Source: Alentia gelatinosa (lineage: Eukaryota; Annelida; Polychaeta; Phyllodocida; Polynoidae). Taken from it: 64,000 bases of DNA. How positions within the stretch are numbered: the stretch's first letter is position 1; each line of letters opens with the position of its first letter. Positions 31,050 to 39,655 of the stretch are shown piece by piece. Position numbers and translations under genes: made by a program. The notes under the pieces were generated by a model, which was not told the origin of the DNA, made no database searches, and was given only the letters and a program-made list of their open reading frames with translations. The DNA is taken from the NCBI GenBank assembly GCA_950022655.1, contig OX465584.1:64172841-64236840 (forward strand), read 5' to 3'.

Positions 31050-31420
31050 TCCCCTGGCGGCAGTGGCCAGGGCACGTTTCTATGACAACAAAAGAGGGAC
31101 TGGTGCTCAAGCGTCATGTCCAATCAGATGTCGTCGTCACTGTGAGTTGACCACGTACACATCACGTGATACCGTCTGCTCAGCCAATCAGAGCGGCGCT
31201 TTTATACGGCGTGGCAAAGTCGTCTGCTGTGACGTCGTTTTCCCGCCAAGGTCAGAGTGCGAGGTTAATTGGGTGAGTTATTGTAAATTAGTGAGGCTTA
31301 ACTCCCCGACCCAATCACGCTGACCTCTGACCTGCGGCCTTGACCCGGAAGTAGTATTAAAGTACCGCCCTTGTAAGACCATGGGAAGGCCTGTAGTGAG
31401 GAACGCTAGTGGCTTCAGGT
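31050..31420 (+). promoter_or_regulatory. Strong promoter-like island with a short ATG frame
   Basis: CCAAT boxes at 31120 and 31183 (AGCCAATCAGAGCGGCGC), E-box ATCACGTGAT near 31161, TATA-like TTTTATAC near 31200, TGACGTCG at 31230, E2F-like TTTTCCCGCC at 31238 and ETS CCGGAAGT at 31345. The order suggests transcription to the right. Then comes GACCATGG with its ATG at 31381, a good start context, but the frame closes after 14 codons; a weak donor-like CAG|GTTGTA lies inside it. No later exon is recognised. Confidence 0.5.
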
Positions 31421-31507
31421 TGTAAATGATTTTGTGATGGTGGTAATCTTCAGTCAGTTTTGTTTCACTGCTGGAGTATCTATATAGAACTGCATCGAGA
31501 AATATAG

Positions 31508-31800
31508 AAAGACATGGTTAGTGTGGCCGAATGGAATCTGTTCAGAGATATTTTGGTCAGAAATATTCACCGAAGTCGAAGACTGAGGTGAGTATTTCTG
31601 ACCAAAATATCGAGGAACAGATGGAATTCGGCCACACTCACTATGTCTTTTTATTATTATATACCGATATTCGATTTAAATGCCATTTTTGTACTTACAT
31701 TATCGACCTATTTCAACCTACGAAATAAGTCACTTGGTACGGTGTGGCATAAAAATATTTTACGCCACAGTGCGGCCGAACGGAATCTTTTCTGCTATCG
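31508..31800. mobile_element. Fam16 foldback, copy 1
   Basis: GACATGGTTAGTGTGGCCGA, CTGTTCAGAGATATTTTGGT and GAAATATTCACC pair with the inverted stretch ending CACACTCACTATGTC at 31647. The right part, with GCCGAACGGAATCTTTTCTG, resembles 39028-39060. A relative with a shorter right arm is at 38806-39090. Confidence 0.8.
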
Positions 31801-31829
31801 CGTAAAAGTGAGACATTCGTGCACCGGTA

Positions 31830-32030
31830 TATAATAATACGCAATACTCCAAGAGCTTTATAGCTACGCAATCATCATCGAGGCGAAGCCAAGTGATGAT
31901 TACGGTGCATCCAAATGAATGGAGTATTGTTTGTTTTACGATTCGAGTGCGGTTCTGGATTTATCTCAGCCCTTTCACTGTTTAGGACGTTTAGATCTTT
32001 TGTCGTATCTTCTCTCTGAAATCCTGGCTG
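31830..32030 (-). mobile_element. Fam9 copy
   Basis: AATACGCAATACTCCAAGAG and GAATGGAGTATTGTTTGTTT form arms around GCAATCATCATCGAGGCGAA. Then TTCTGGATTTATCTCAGCCC and TTCTCTCTGAAATCCTGGCT follow, the latter matching 15328-15390 inverted. Confidence 0.8.
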
Positions 32031-32564
32031 CATTTTATCAGGGCTGTTGCTAAATAAGTTCGATCCTTCATAACAAATGTCTTCCACTATGATAGGATAA
32101 GGTAAATGATAAGAATTACAAAAGACATTATTGAATCCTGAGCAACACATTTAATAAAAGGACCGTCACTCCTATCATAGTCACTTTCTTTTAAAACCTC
32201 ATCTATGTTCAGGGGAAAGCTAGGATGGCTAAAGCTTGCTGTGACAATGATACATGAATCGAGCTATTCCAAATGTAGGCATACAATATTTCCTTTTTGC
32301 ACAATCAAAGTTTATCCTTTGTAAAAACCTTGCCAGACGGTTTCAGAACATGTGGACATTTATAAAGGCCTTTTATCTAATACACAGCAGAGATAGAATG
32401 TGATATACTATAATGAAAGATTTACTTCAGTAATGAATAAAGAGGGAAAACAGACTAACAATCCTGGGTGAGAATAGATACAACAGCCTTGTCAGGAACG
32501 AACCCTGAACAGGGTGTAAGGAGTATGTTCTAAAGAGGCGAGAAGGGAGAAATGAAGACCTGCT
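32031..32564. other. Nothing recognised
   Basis: AT-rich with short frames on both strands (largest about 90 codons on the minus strand, crossing the Fam9 edge). No family words. Confidence 0.45.
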
Positions 32565-33215
32565 GAGATTCTGTACCCTGTAAAGCGGGATTCACACGAT
32601 GAGATTCATGTACCTCACAGGGTGTTTGTCTGATACAAATCCTGCTGAGATTCATGTACCTCACAGGGTGTTTGTCTGAGACAAATCCTGCTGAGATTCT
32701 GTACAATATAAAGTGGGATTCACACGATGAGATTCATGTACCTCACAGGGTGTTTGTCTGAGACAAATTATACTGAGATTCATGTACCTCACAGGGTGTT
32801 TGTCTGAGACAAATTATACTGAGATTCATGTACCTCACAGGGTGTTTGTCTGAGACAAATCCTGCTGAGATTCACATACCTCACAGGGTGTTTGTCTGAG
32901 ACAAATCCTGCTGAGATTCACGTACCTCATATGGTGTTTGTCTGAGACAAATCCTGCTGAGATTCATGTACCTCACAGGGTGTTTGTCTGAGACAAATCA
33001 AACTGAGATTCATGTACCTCACAGGGTGTTTGTCTTAGACAAATCCTGCTGGGATTCACGTACCTCACAGGGTGTTTGTCTGAAATAAATCCCGCTGAGA
33101 TTCATGTACATCACAGGGTGTTTGTCTGAAATAAATCCCGCTGAGATTCATGGTATTTGTCTGAGACAAATCCAGCTGAGATTCTCGACTGGAACACAAT
33201 CTCTTCATCTGAATT
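32565..33215 (+). repeat. 46-bp minisatellite (Fam13), about 12 units
   Basis: Unit: GAGATTCATGTACCTCACAG / GGTGTTTGTCTGAGACAAAT / CCTGCT. The dyad TTTGTCTgAGACAAA is centred in each unit. Some units read ATTATACT or CAAACT instead of CCTGCT. Two longer units near 32570 and 32700 carry GTACCCTGTAAAGCGGGATT. Confidence 0.93.
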
Positions 33216-33290
33216 GAAGGTTTCGGTTTCCCTACATCTAGATGAACTAATCAATCTTGCTTAACATACAATATCACACAACCTCAAAAC

Positions 33291-33347
33291 CTTAACAAAT
33301 ATCTGTATTCTGTCCCATGCCAGCTTTTGTGCTATGGAGGCGGCCAT
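33291..33347 (-). CDS. Candidate first exon with YY1-type start
   Basis: On the minus strand GCAAGATGGCCGCC gives an ATG at 33347 in excellent start context that is also a YY1 core, as in many metazoan promoters. It opens MAASIAQKLAWDRIQIFVK, followed by a donor-like AAG|GTTTTG at 33291. A second AGATGGCG lies 25-30 bp upstream on the same strand in a GGAGGGAGGG context. The peptide is not recognised and no second exon is found; the 46-bp array lies about 75 bp downstream. This is a hypothesis only. Confidence 0.25.
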
Positions 33348-33394
33348 CTTGCCCCCCTCCCTCCCGACGCCATCTAAAATACCAGGTGGTGGGA

Positions 33395-33765
33395 TTAATT
33401 ATCAATCGATTTTATCAGAAATATTTTCGGCGCTTGCCATGTAGGAATTTTAGCCTCATCCCAATAGTATCTATAGATTATAACAACTGATAACAGTGGT
33501 TGTCCCCTGACTACTCTGGCGCTATCTTGCCATTTTCTGGCGAATAATGGCGAACTAGCAATCACTCTGTGCCCTATGTATGCCTCATTGAAGGCCAACT
33601 CTTTAAAATCTAATTCAGAGTTTGCATTTAGATAAGGGAGAGGTAAATGAAATCGCCAGTGGCTGTGTTGGGATATTACGATGCTAGATGGCCTGGAACC
33701 CAACAACGCCGACGCAGAATTCAGATCTCCTAATGCAGTTGTGCATCGTAGAGCCCAACAAAACC
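33395..33765 (-). CDS. Unrecognised open segment, possible exon
   Basis: A minus-strand frame of about 123 codons, free of tandem repeats, ends at 33395 with the residues LIKSIDN. An acceptor-like GCATTAG|GAG lies near its start (about 33730), just inside the edge of the Fam1 satellite. Residues such as HLPLPYLNANSELDFKELAF look protein-like, but I recognise no family and there is no good ATG. If the candidate start at 33347 is real on the same strand, this segment lies upstream of it and would belong to a different transcript. Confidence 0.22.
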
Positions 33766-33767
33766 CC

Positions 33768-35012
33768 GCGTTTACACCAGACACCTAAAGACGTGATGAC
33801 CGTAAATTGTAAACCGTGACGACTGTGGATCGTCTAGTCAATAGTCGTCAGGTGGTGCCCTAACCCGGCGTTTACACTAGACGACTAAAACGTGACGACT
33901 GTAGATCGTCTAGCCAATAGTCGTCAGGTGGCGCTCTAACCTGGCGTTTACACTAGACGACTAAAACGTGACGACTGTAGATCGTCTAGCCAATAGTCAT
34001 CAGGTGGCGCTCTAACCTGGCGTTTACACTGGACGACTAAAAACGTGACGACTGTAGATTGTCTAGCCAATAGTCGTCAGGTGGTGCTCTAACCCGGCAT
34101 TTACAATGGACGACTTAAAACGTGACGACTGTAGATCGTCTGGCCAATAGTCGTCAGGTGGTGCTCTAACTCGGCGTTTACACTAGACCACTAAAAATGT
34201 AACAACTGTAGATCGTCTAGCCAATAGTCGTCAGGTGGTGCTCTAACTCGGCGTTTACACTAGACGACTAAAAACGTGAAGACTGTAGATCGTCTAGCCA
34301 ATAGTCGTCAGGTGGTGCTCTAACCCGGTGTTTACACTGGACGACTAAAAACGTGAAGACTGTATATCGTCTAGCCAATAGTCGTCAGGTGGTGCTCTAA
34401 CCCGGTGTTTACACTAGACCACTAAAAACGTGAAGACTGTAGATCGTCTAGCCAATAGTCGTCAGGTGGTGCCCTAACCTCACGTTTACACTAGACGACT
34501 TAAAACGTGACGAGTGTAGATCGTCTAGCCAATAGTCGTCAGGTGGTGCCCTAACCTCACGTTTACACTAGACGACTAAAAACGTGACGAGTGTAGATCG
34601 TCTAGCCAATAGTCGTCAGGTGGTGCTCTAACCCGGTGTTTACACTAGACCACTAAAAACGTGAAGACTGTAGATCGTCTAGCCAATAGTCGTCAGGTGG
34701 TGCCCTAACCTCACGTTTACACTAGACGACTTAAAACGTGACGAGTGTAGATCGTCTAGCCAATAGTCGTCTGGTGGTGCTCTAACCCGGCGTTTACATT
34801 AGACGACTAAAAATGTAATGCCTGTAGATTGTCTCGCCAATAGTCCGCAGGTGATGCTTTAACCCGGTGTTTACACTAGACGACTAATAGTCGTCAGGTG
34901 GTACCCTAACTTAGCGTTTACACTAGACAACTAAAAACGTGACGACTGTAAATCTTCTAGTCAATAGTCGTCAGGTGGTGCCCTAATTTGGTGTTTACAC
35001 TAGTTGACTAAA
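33768..35012 (+). repeat. 76-77-bp Fam1 satellite, about 16 units
   Basis: Unit: GGCGTTTACACTAGACGACT, AAAAACGTGACGACTGTAGA, TCGTCTAGCCAATAGTCGTC, AGGTGGTGCTCTAACCC. Spacing of the CGTTTACAC start is 76, 76, 77, 77 and 77 bp at 33869-34252. Variants GAAGACTG, GACGAGTG and CTCACG are shared by alternating units near 34390-34760, which indicates multi-unit duplication. The unit is the left end of the Fam1 MITE. Confidence 0.95.
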
Positions 35013-35037
35013 AACGTGTCAACTCTTGATAGGTATA

Positions 35038-35110
35038 AGACATCAACATTTTATTCCCCACTTTCACCAAGCTGATGGTTGGGATAAATCGGGAATAAAA
35101 GTTAATGTCT
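35038..35110. other. 73-bp hairpin
   Basis: AGACATCAACATTTTATTCC pairs with GGGAATAAAAGTTAATGTCT around a 30-bp loop. It directly precedes the next MITE. Confidence 0.7.
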
Positions 35111-35113
35111 TAA

Positions 35114-35463
35114 GGGCCTCTTCCACCAACACACAAGATATAGCAAGATCTGTTGCAATTTGGTTATCTTGATAAGTCTTGTTAGGTTTTGAATAATCGC
35201 ATGCATATTTGCCGTGAAGCATTGGTCTGGTTAAGCACATTCACCGCATTCTTGTCACGATATGCTGTGTTATGCAGTGATATGTCCGCAATAGATCTTG
35301 AAGCAGTGGTGGAGCATACACACGACATCGCAAAAAAGTACACATATGATTACGTGTGACATGTCACGGCAAAGGAGGCACGATATATCGCAACAATGGA
35401 AGATATGACAAGACATACCAAGATATAACATGGCAAATCCATCATGGTGGAACCAGCTAGGCT
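35114..35463. mobile_element. MITE with TTCCACCA ends
   Basis: TAA at 35111-35113, then GGGCCTCTTCCACCAACAC. The far end is ATGGTGGAACCAGCTAGGCT followed by TTA at 35464-35466. The interior has many GATAT(A/G) words and inverted AAGATATAGCAAGATC / AAGATATAAC motifs. It resembles Fam2 in its CCACCAAC word. Confidence 0.6.
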
Positions 35464-35559
35464 TTAGTGGTCAGGTGGGGTACGGCAAATGGAAACCGAC
35501 CTGTATACACCTACTGTGCTGCTGTTCTGTAAACATTGTCTCCACCGACAACCCCTGCT

Positions 35560-35710
35560 GCTGGTAACCAAGACGCCTACTCCAGTCCCTACGGCACCAG
35601 CGTAAATGAGGCAATCTGCGCATGACCGGAAGCGTGACGTCACCGCTGGTGGGTTGGGACGCTGGCTCTAGGGGGAGCTAGTGTTTACGACGTTTTAGGT
35701 CTAGATAGTC
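35560..35710 (+). promoter_or_regulatory. Promoter-like patch with joined ETS and CRE sites
   Basis: ACCGGAAGCGTGACGTCACC at 35624-35643 joins an ETS site to a full CRE, a common core-promoter pairing in animals. NRF1-like CTGCGCATGACC overlaps its left edge. GGTAACCAAGAC near 35566 may be a half X-box. No exon is recognised in the following 450 bp. Confidence 0.45.
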
Positions 35711-36165
35711 GAAGGGCATTTAGTGAGTTTGGGAATTAGAATTGATATATAGCTGTATTAATTGGTAATACTGAAATTAAACTTATAAGAGCTATTCTAA
35801 ACGGTTTTATCTCTATATAGCAGTTTGATATTCAACTAGATACAACAAATAACTGCTAGAAACCACAGATTTCCTGCAGTTGAAGATCTAACCCCGCGTT
35901 AGAACTGCTTTGATGTACCGGCTGATAAAAGAAACCCACAAAAAACTACAACTTTTACATTGTGTAAAATGCTCGATTCCTTTATGGTCAACAGACGAAT
36001 AATGATTAGAACTGATTTCTAGAAAATACAAACTGAGGAGATCAGATGGCGAAACGAGTGCATGAAGATCGTTGGTACAGTCCTGTTCGACATTTTGTAC
36101 CGTGAAATAATAAATGATGAAATGCCAGAACTGACTATCGACTCTAAAGAATTATCTTAGCCAGG
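35711..36165. other. Nothing recognised
   Basis: AT-rich sequence between the promoter-like patch and a Fam11 element. Frames are short. Confidence 0.4.
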
Positions 36166-36167
36166 TA

Positions 36168-36510
36168 TTTATATAAAACGTCCTGACCATGCTGTACAAG
36201 TCACAGAACGAGATGGTAATTTGCGGTTTGTACGGAATGAGGCATTTATGCCGAGTTCCGTACAAACGGTAAATTATCATCGAGTTCTGTGACTTGTACA
36301 AGCATGGTTGGACGTTATATATTTACTATATACCCAAAATTTAAAAAAAAATCATTAGTATAATTTTTAACAACCGATATGTTAATAAACGTGTTTGGCA
36401 AGGTGGTCCGTATTTTAGTGTACGGACCAGTGGTCCGTACAGTATTTTTTCGTTATATGTCAAAACGGTACGTATTTACAGTAAATACGGCATGGGTATA
36501 TAGTAAAAAC
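36168..36510 (+). mobile_element. Fam11 foldback, most complete copy
   Basis: A long hairpin at 36193-36303 (TGTACAAGTCACAGAACGAG against its inverted form) is followed by a spacer and a perfect dyad GTACGGACCAGTGGTCCGTAC split as 10+1+10 at 36420-36440. A third fold, CGTATTTACAGTAAATACGG, lies near 36470. Relatives are at 43745-44095 (inverted), 44483-44665 and 45075-45210. Confidence 0.85.
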
Positions 36511-36609
36511 ATCCAAAGGCTTAATCGTATTCAACGGGCTTACGAGTACGGTAACTTCGGAATAGTCACTCGGCTATCATCTCGTTCATTTTACTTCATG
36601 CTCCAAACT

Positions 36610-36765
36610 CGATGGCGAATAGGCACCCTCTCTCACACTCTCTAAGCGGTATTCTGTACAAGGTTCTCACTACGCTCTATGAGAGAAGAATTCTTAACGA
36701 ACTAGGCTTAGAGCCTTGAGAATCCACTGGCCTGCCTCCCGTGCTAAACGCGTACATCAGATTCC
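36610..36765 (+). mobile_element. Fam21 half copy
   Basis: CTCTCTAAGCGGTATTCTGT, AGAGAAGAATTCTTAACGAA and TTGAGAATCCACTGGCCTGC match the left half of 5720-5900. The right arm of the hairpin is missing. Confidence 0.8.
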
Positions 36766-37107
36766 TATATTGATGCCACCTAGGGGGAATACTGTGTACT
36801 TGGCGCCTTCGTGGCTTTTTTTTTTACTGAAATACAGAATACCAGAGTAGTGTTAGATCCTATAAGAGGGGACACAGACCAAACACTCATCAATTTCTTT
36901 ATTAATTATTGTCTATATTTGTAGATAGAGTTAACAATTGTGCCACCGACTTCTCACAAGGAGAACCACCGACCGACTTTTTACAGCGTGAACATTATTG
37001 GAGGGATTTTAGTCGGCAGGTGGAAACGCCGCATTAGATAATGAGGTTCACAATTGTTAATATTTTTGTGACGTTCTGCTTCGTAGTGCTTCGGGAGTTC
37101 GTACATG
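36766..37107. other. Mostly unclassified, with a MITE end
   Basis: TTTAGTCGGCAGGTGGAAAC / GCCGCATTAG at about 37012-37040 is the inverted end of the GTGGCGTTTCCACCTGCC family. The preceding GGAGAACCACCGACCGAC may be its interior. The rest is unremarkable. Confidence 0.4.
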
Positions 37108-37137
37108 TCTATCGTAGTAGGTGGACGCCGGGCCTAA
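37108..37137 (-). mobile_element. Fam3 end fragment
   Basis: ATCGTAGTAGGTGGACGCC / GGGCC followed by TAA is one intact terminal repeat of Fam3 without the rest. Confidence 0.75.
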
Positions 37138-37224
37138 CATGATAGGCCTTCTTTCCAGCTGACCATCTAAATACGGCCCATGGTACGAATATCAATGTCG
37201 CGCCAAGCTCGAATGCGTCGTCAG

Positions 37225-37330
37225 GGAAACTGTGCTTCTCAAGCCCCGCCCACATCACGTGACGTCATGTTACGTCACACTTCCTTATTTGGTGGTCAAC
37301 GGGACAGAAGAGGTATGCGGCACCATCAGC
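37225..37330. promoter_or_regulatory. Promoter-like patch
   Basis: GC box CCCCGCCC (37244), overlapping E-box and CRE CACGTGACGTCAT (37256), a second CRE-like TTACGTCAC (37270) and ETS ACTTCC. An AGAG|GTATGC donor-like site lies near 37310. No protein is recognised. Confidence 0.4.
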
Positions 37331-37431
37331 CATCAATGATCAGAACGTCGTTACAGATGGCACATTGTTAGGCATCTAGCCCTTATCATATCTGTGCTGC
37401 CATATTGGCCCTGACACCAAACAAAACATCA

Positions 37432-37756
37432 GGGACCTGGGACCTGTTTCACTAGTTTGTGACATATCTAGATGGCGTCTAGATGGTGTGACCGATGTCA
37501 TAAGAACTAGACATTAGACTTCATTTTGGCCGTTCTTGCTTGCACTGTTGGTGCCGCTTTTCATGTCTATCTAACCCACTTGCACCCAGTAGACTTGCCA
37601 TTTCTGCAACTGCCTGAGAACTGGGGTCAACCAACCACGACAAGGCTATGACAAGCCTTCTAATCGTAGGGCTGTCTTGGACCTTGTCGGAAAGCCATTG
37701 TTGTTGTGTGTTGTTTTTTTGGGGTTTTTTTGTGTTTTTTTTGGGGGGGGGGGGTG
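37432..37756. repeat. Mosaic of repeat fragments ending in homopolymers
   Basis: 37432-37566 is an inverted-core Fam7 fragment (CAGGGACCTG...GTGCCGCTTTTCATGTCTAT). 37567-37620 matches 47515-47570 (ACCCACTTGCACCCAGT). 37625-37705 is a Fam2 end (CCAACCACGACAAGGCTATG). 37706-37756 is T- and G-rich, with an 11-G run. Confidence 0.75.
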
Positions 37757-37949
37757 TTATTCCAAAAGAGCCGACGCACAGCTCGAAAACATTTAGTACA
37801 AGAGTTTTCAGCCGGATAGAAAAGATCATACAACTATCAAAGACAGTTCCATATTATCAACAGTTTCTTGGGTACAATTCCCATGTTTCGGATTTGTTTT
37901 GGTGCGCTACGTTTCTGTGTGTTACGTCATCAATATCTCCGTGTTGACG

Positions 37950-38060
37950 AACTCCGGCGTCCACAGAGTACACGTAAGACGATGACGTCACGAGCGCGTG
38001 ATCTACATATTGCGGTGACGTCATGAGAAGAGCGGCATTCTCGAGACTCCTCTGTGTCTC
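37950..38060. promoter_or_regulatory. Paired CRE patch
   Basis: TGACGTCA at 37983-37990 and 38016-38023, with GAGCGCGTG between. CpG-rich. Fam5 begins 66 bp downstream. No exon is recognised. Confidence 0.35.
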
Positions 38061-38125
38061 GAGTGCCCAAGGGTCACTGGTAACTCTTAGTGTGAAGTCG
38101 CTCGGTGGTTCTGATTGAGAAGTAA

Positions 38126-38532
38126 AGTCTAATACACCTCTACCGATTCGAGTTTGAACGATTAGTTCCCAAATCGTATAGGAGTTGGTGAACTTGTCCC
38201 AGGCAAATTACGTGACCCCTCAGCCCGTGTCGGCCATCCAATCAAGGGTCATTTTAACGTTCCGTTGTTGGTGACTGGATTTATCAACATGTTCATAAAC
38301 TTTTGGCAACTTATTTAGGAACATTGAACCACAAATCGTCAGCGACAAAAGAACATCTCAAGGAGGTGGGGGGTGGTGGGTTCACTAATCGTTGCCTGAC
38401 CCATACCAGGCTATCCTACATCTACCGACTACGGCCGACTCTGTTAGGATGCCTCGCCTGAGGCAAATTACCGTCCTTTGTCACCAACAATGGTACATCA
38501 ATATTCCGAAATCGGTAGATGTGTATTGGGCT
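38126..38532 (-). mobile_element. Fam5 MITE
   Basis: TAA precedes AGTCTAATACACCTCTACCG; the far end is CGGTAGATGTGTATTGGGCT followed by CTA. Internal hallmarks are GAACGATTAGTTCCCAAATC, GTCAGCGACAAAAGAACATC, GATGCCTCGCCTGAGGCAAA and ATTCCGAAATCGGTAG. The GCCTCGCCTGAGGC core is itself a near-palindrome. Confidence 0.8.
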
Positions 38533-38599
38533 CTAGCAGTGTGCATAATCGGTTGCGATATGCAAAATTGTTTTCTGACAGATCTTTGGCAATCATGTT

Positions 38600-38713
38600 C
38601 ACTCCATCAACGATTTATTCAGCACACAGACATTTAATCAGTGGTACAAATAGTAGGTCGGCGGTGCTAAATGCCATAATCGGTGGTCATAATTGGTAGG
38701 TAGAAACGCCACA
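38600..38713 (-). mobile_element. GTGGCGTTTCCACC-family right end
   Basis: GCCATAATCGGTGGTCATAA / TTGGTAGGTAGAAACGCCAC / A followed by TTA is the inverted match to 880-950. Confidence 0.6.
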
Positions 38714-38719
38714 TTACAA

Positions 38720-38790
38720 CTTTCAGCCTTAAAAAGCTAAAAATCGTCTAGTGTAAATGCCAAGCCAGTGACAACTACGGATCGTATAAT
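38720..38790. mobile_element. Fam1 fragment
   Basis: TTTCAGCCTTAAAAAGCTAA / AAATCGTCTAGTGTAAATGC is a Fam1 right end; CAAGCCAGTGACAACTACGG follows. Confidence 0.55.
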
Positions 38791-38805
38791 CACAATATAT
38801 GATAT

Positions 38806-39090
38806 AGAGACATAGTTAGTGTGACTGAATGGAATCTGTTCAGAGATATTTTGATCAGAAATACTCACCTCGTTCTTCTAACTTGGTGAGTATTTCCGGC
38901 AAAAAAATGTGTCTTTATTATCATACACCTAGAAATCATTAAGAATGCCATTCTACAGCTCACTAAATAGCAGAATGGCAGTGGTCACGTGGTACGGAGG
39001 GACGTATGAATATTATTTCGTCACTCTGAGACGAACGGAATTTGTCCTCCTGGTCAGTAAAAGTGAGGAGGTATATTAATGATACGCAAT
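38806..39090 (+). mobile_element. Fam16 foldback, copy 2
   Basis: GACATAGTTAGTGTGACTGA, CTGTTCAGAGATATTTTGAT and AGAAATACTCACC pair with GGTGAGTATTTCCGGC. A second fold, ATTAAGAATGCCATTCTACA against AGAATGGCAG, is present. Compare 31508-31800. Confidence 0.75.
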
Positions 39091-39655
39091 TTGGCACCAC
39101 CTGATGACTAAACGACATGCTCTGATGCCTATTTAGGGCACCACCAGGGACCTATTTTAGTAGTTTCGTGACATTAGGCCTAGACAGACATCAACAGCGG
39201 CACCAACAGTGCAAGCAACAGCGGAAATTCTTTTGTCGGGTTTCAAAACGCATGTCACAGTTGGTGTCAAATATCACCAGATTGGAGTGGCCAATTTTCA
39301 TATTTGGAACGATAATAGGTTACATGTGTCCCTTACTCGTGTCCAAGTCTTATTGCTTAATGCTTACGGAAAGTGAGTGAAATCGTCTAATACTTTTGAA
39401 ACCGGATACACCATGTTTGGGGTGTATCTTGTCCTAAGTGCCGCAAATTGTGTTGATCTGTCCGTATGGTGTCACAGACGCCAACTAGACATGTCACGAA
39501 ACTACTGAAACAGGTCCCTGAAGGCTATTGGCTAGGCAATCTGCAGTTGTCACGTTTTTCAGTCTTCTCATGTAAACGCCGGGTTAAGGCACATCCTGAC
39601 TACTATTGACTAGACGATCTACAGTCTTCACGTTCTTAGTCGTTTATTAGTGTAA
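39091..39655 (-). mobile_element. Fam1 units hosting a nested Fam7 element
   Basis: Minus-strand Fam1 units: TTTGGCACCACCTGATGACT (39091 on), GGGCACCAC up to 39144, then after the insertion GGCTATTGGCTAGGCAATCT, CATGTAAACGCCGGGTTA and a last unit ending TTAGTGTAA at 39655, where Fam2 begins. Confidence 0.75.
39145..39520. mobile_element. Fam7 element nested in Fam1
   Basis: CAGGGACCTATTTTAGTAGT ... AAACTACTGAAACAGGTCCC / TG. It contains the CAGCGGCACCAACAGTGCAA phrase of the family and a unique centre near 39240-39400. No clear target duplication is seen. Confidence 0.75.

Noticed and set aside
33768..35012. CRISPR-like regular repeats
   Set aside because: The units are contiguous with no variable spacers, and the unit matches a dispersed MITE.
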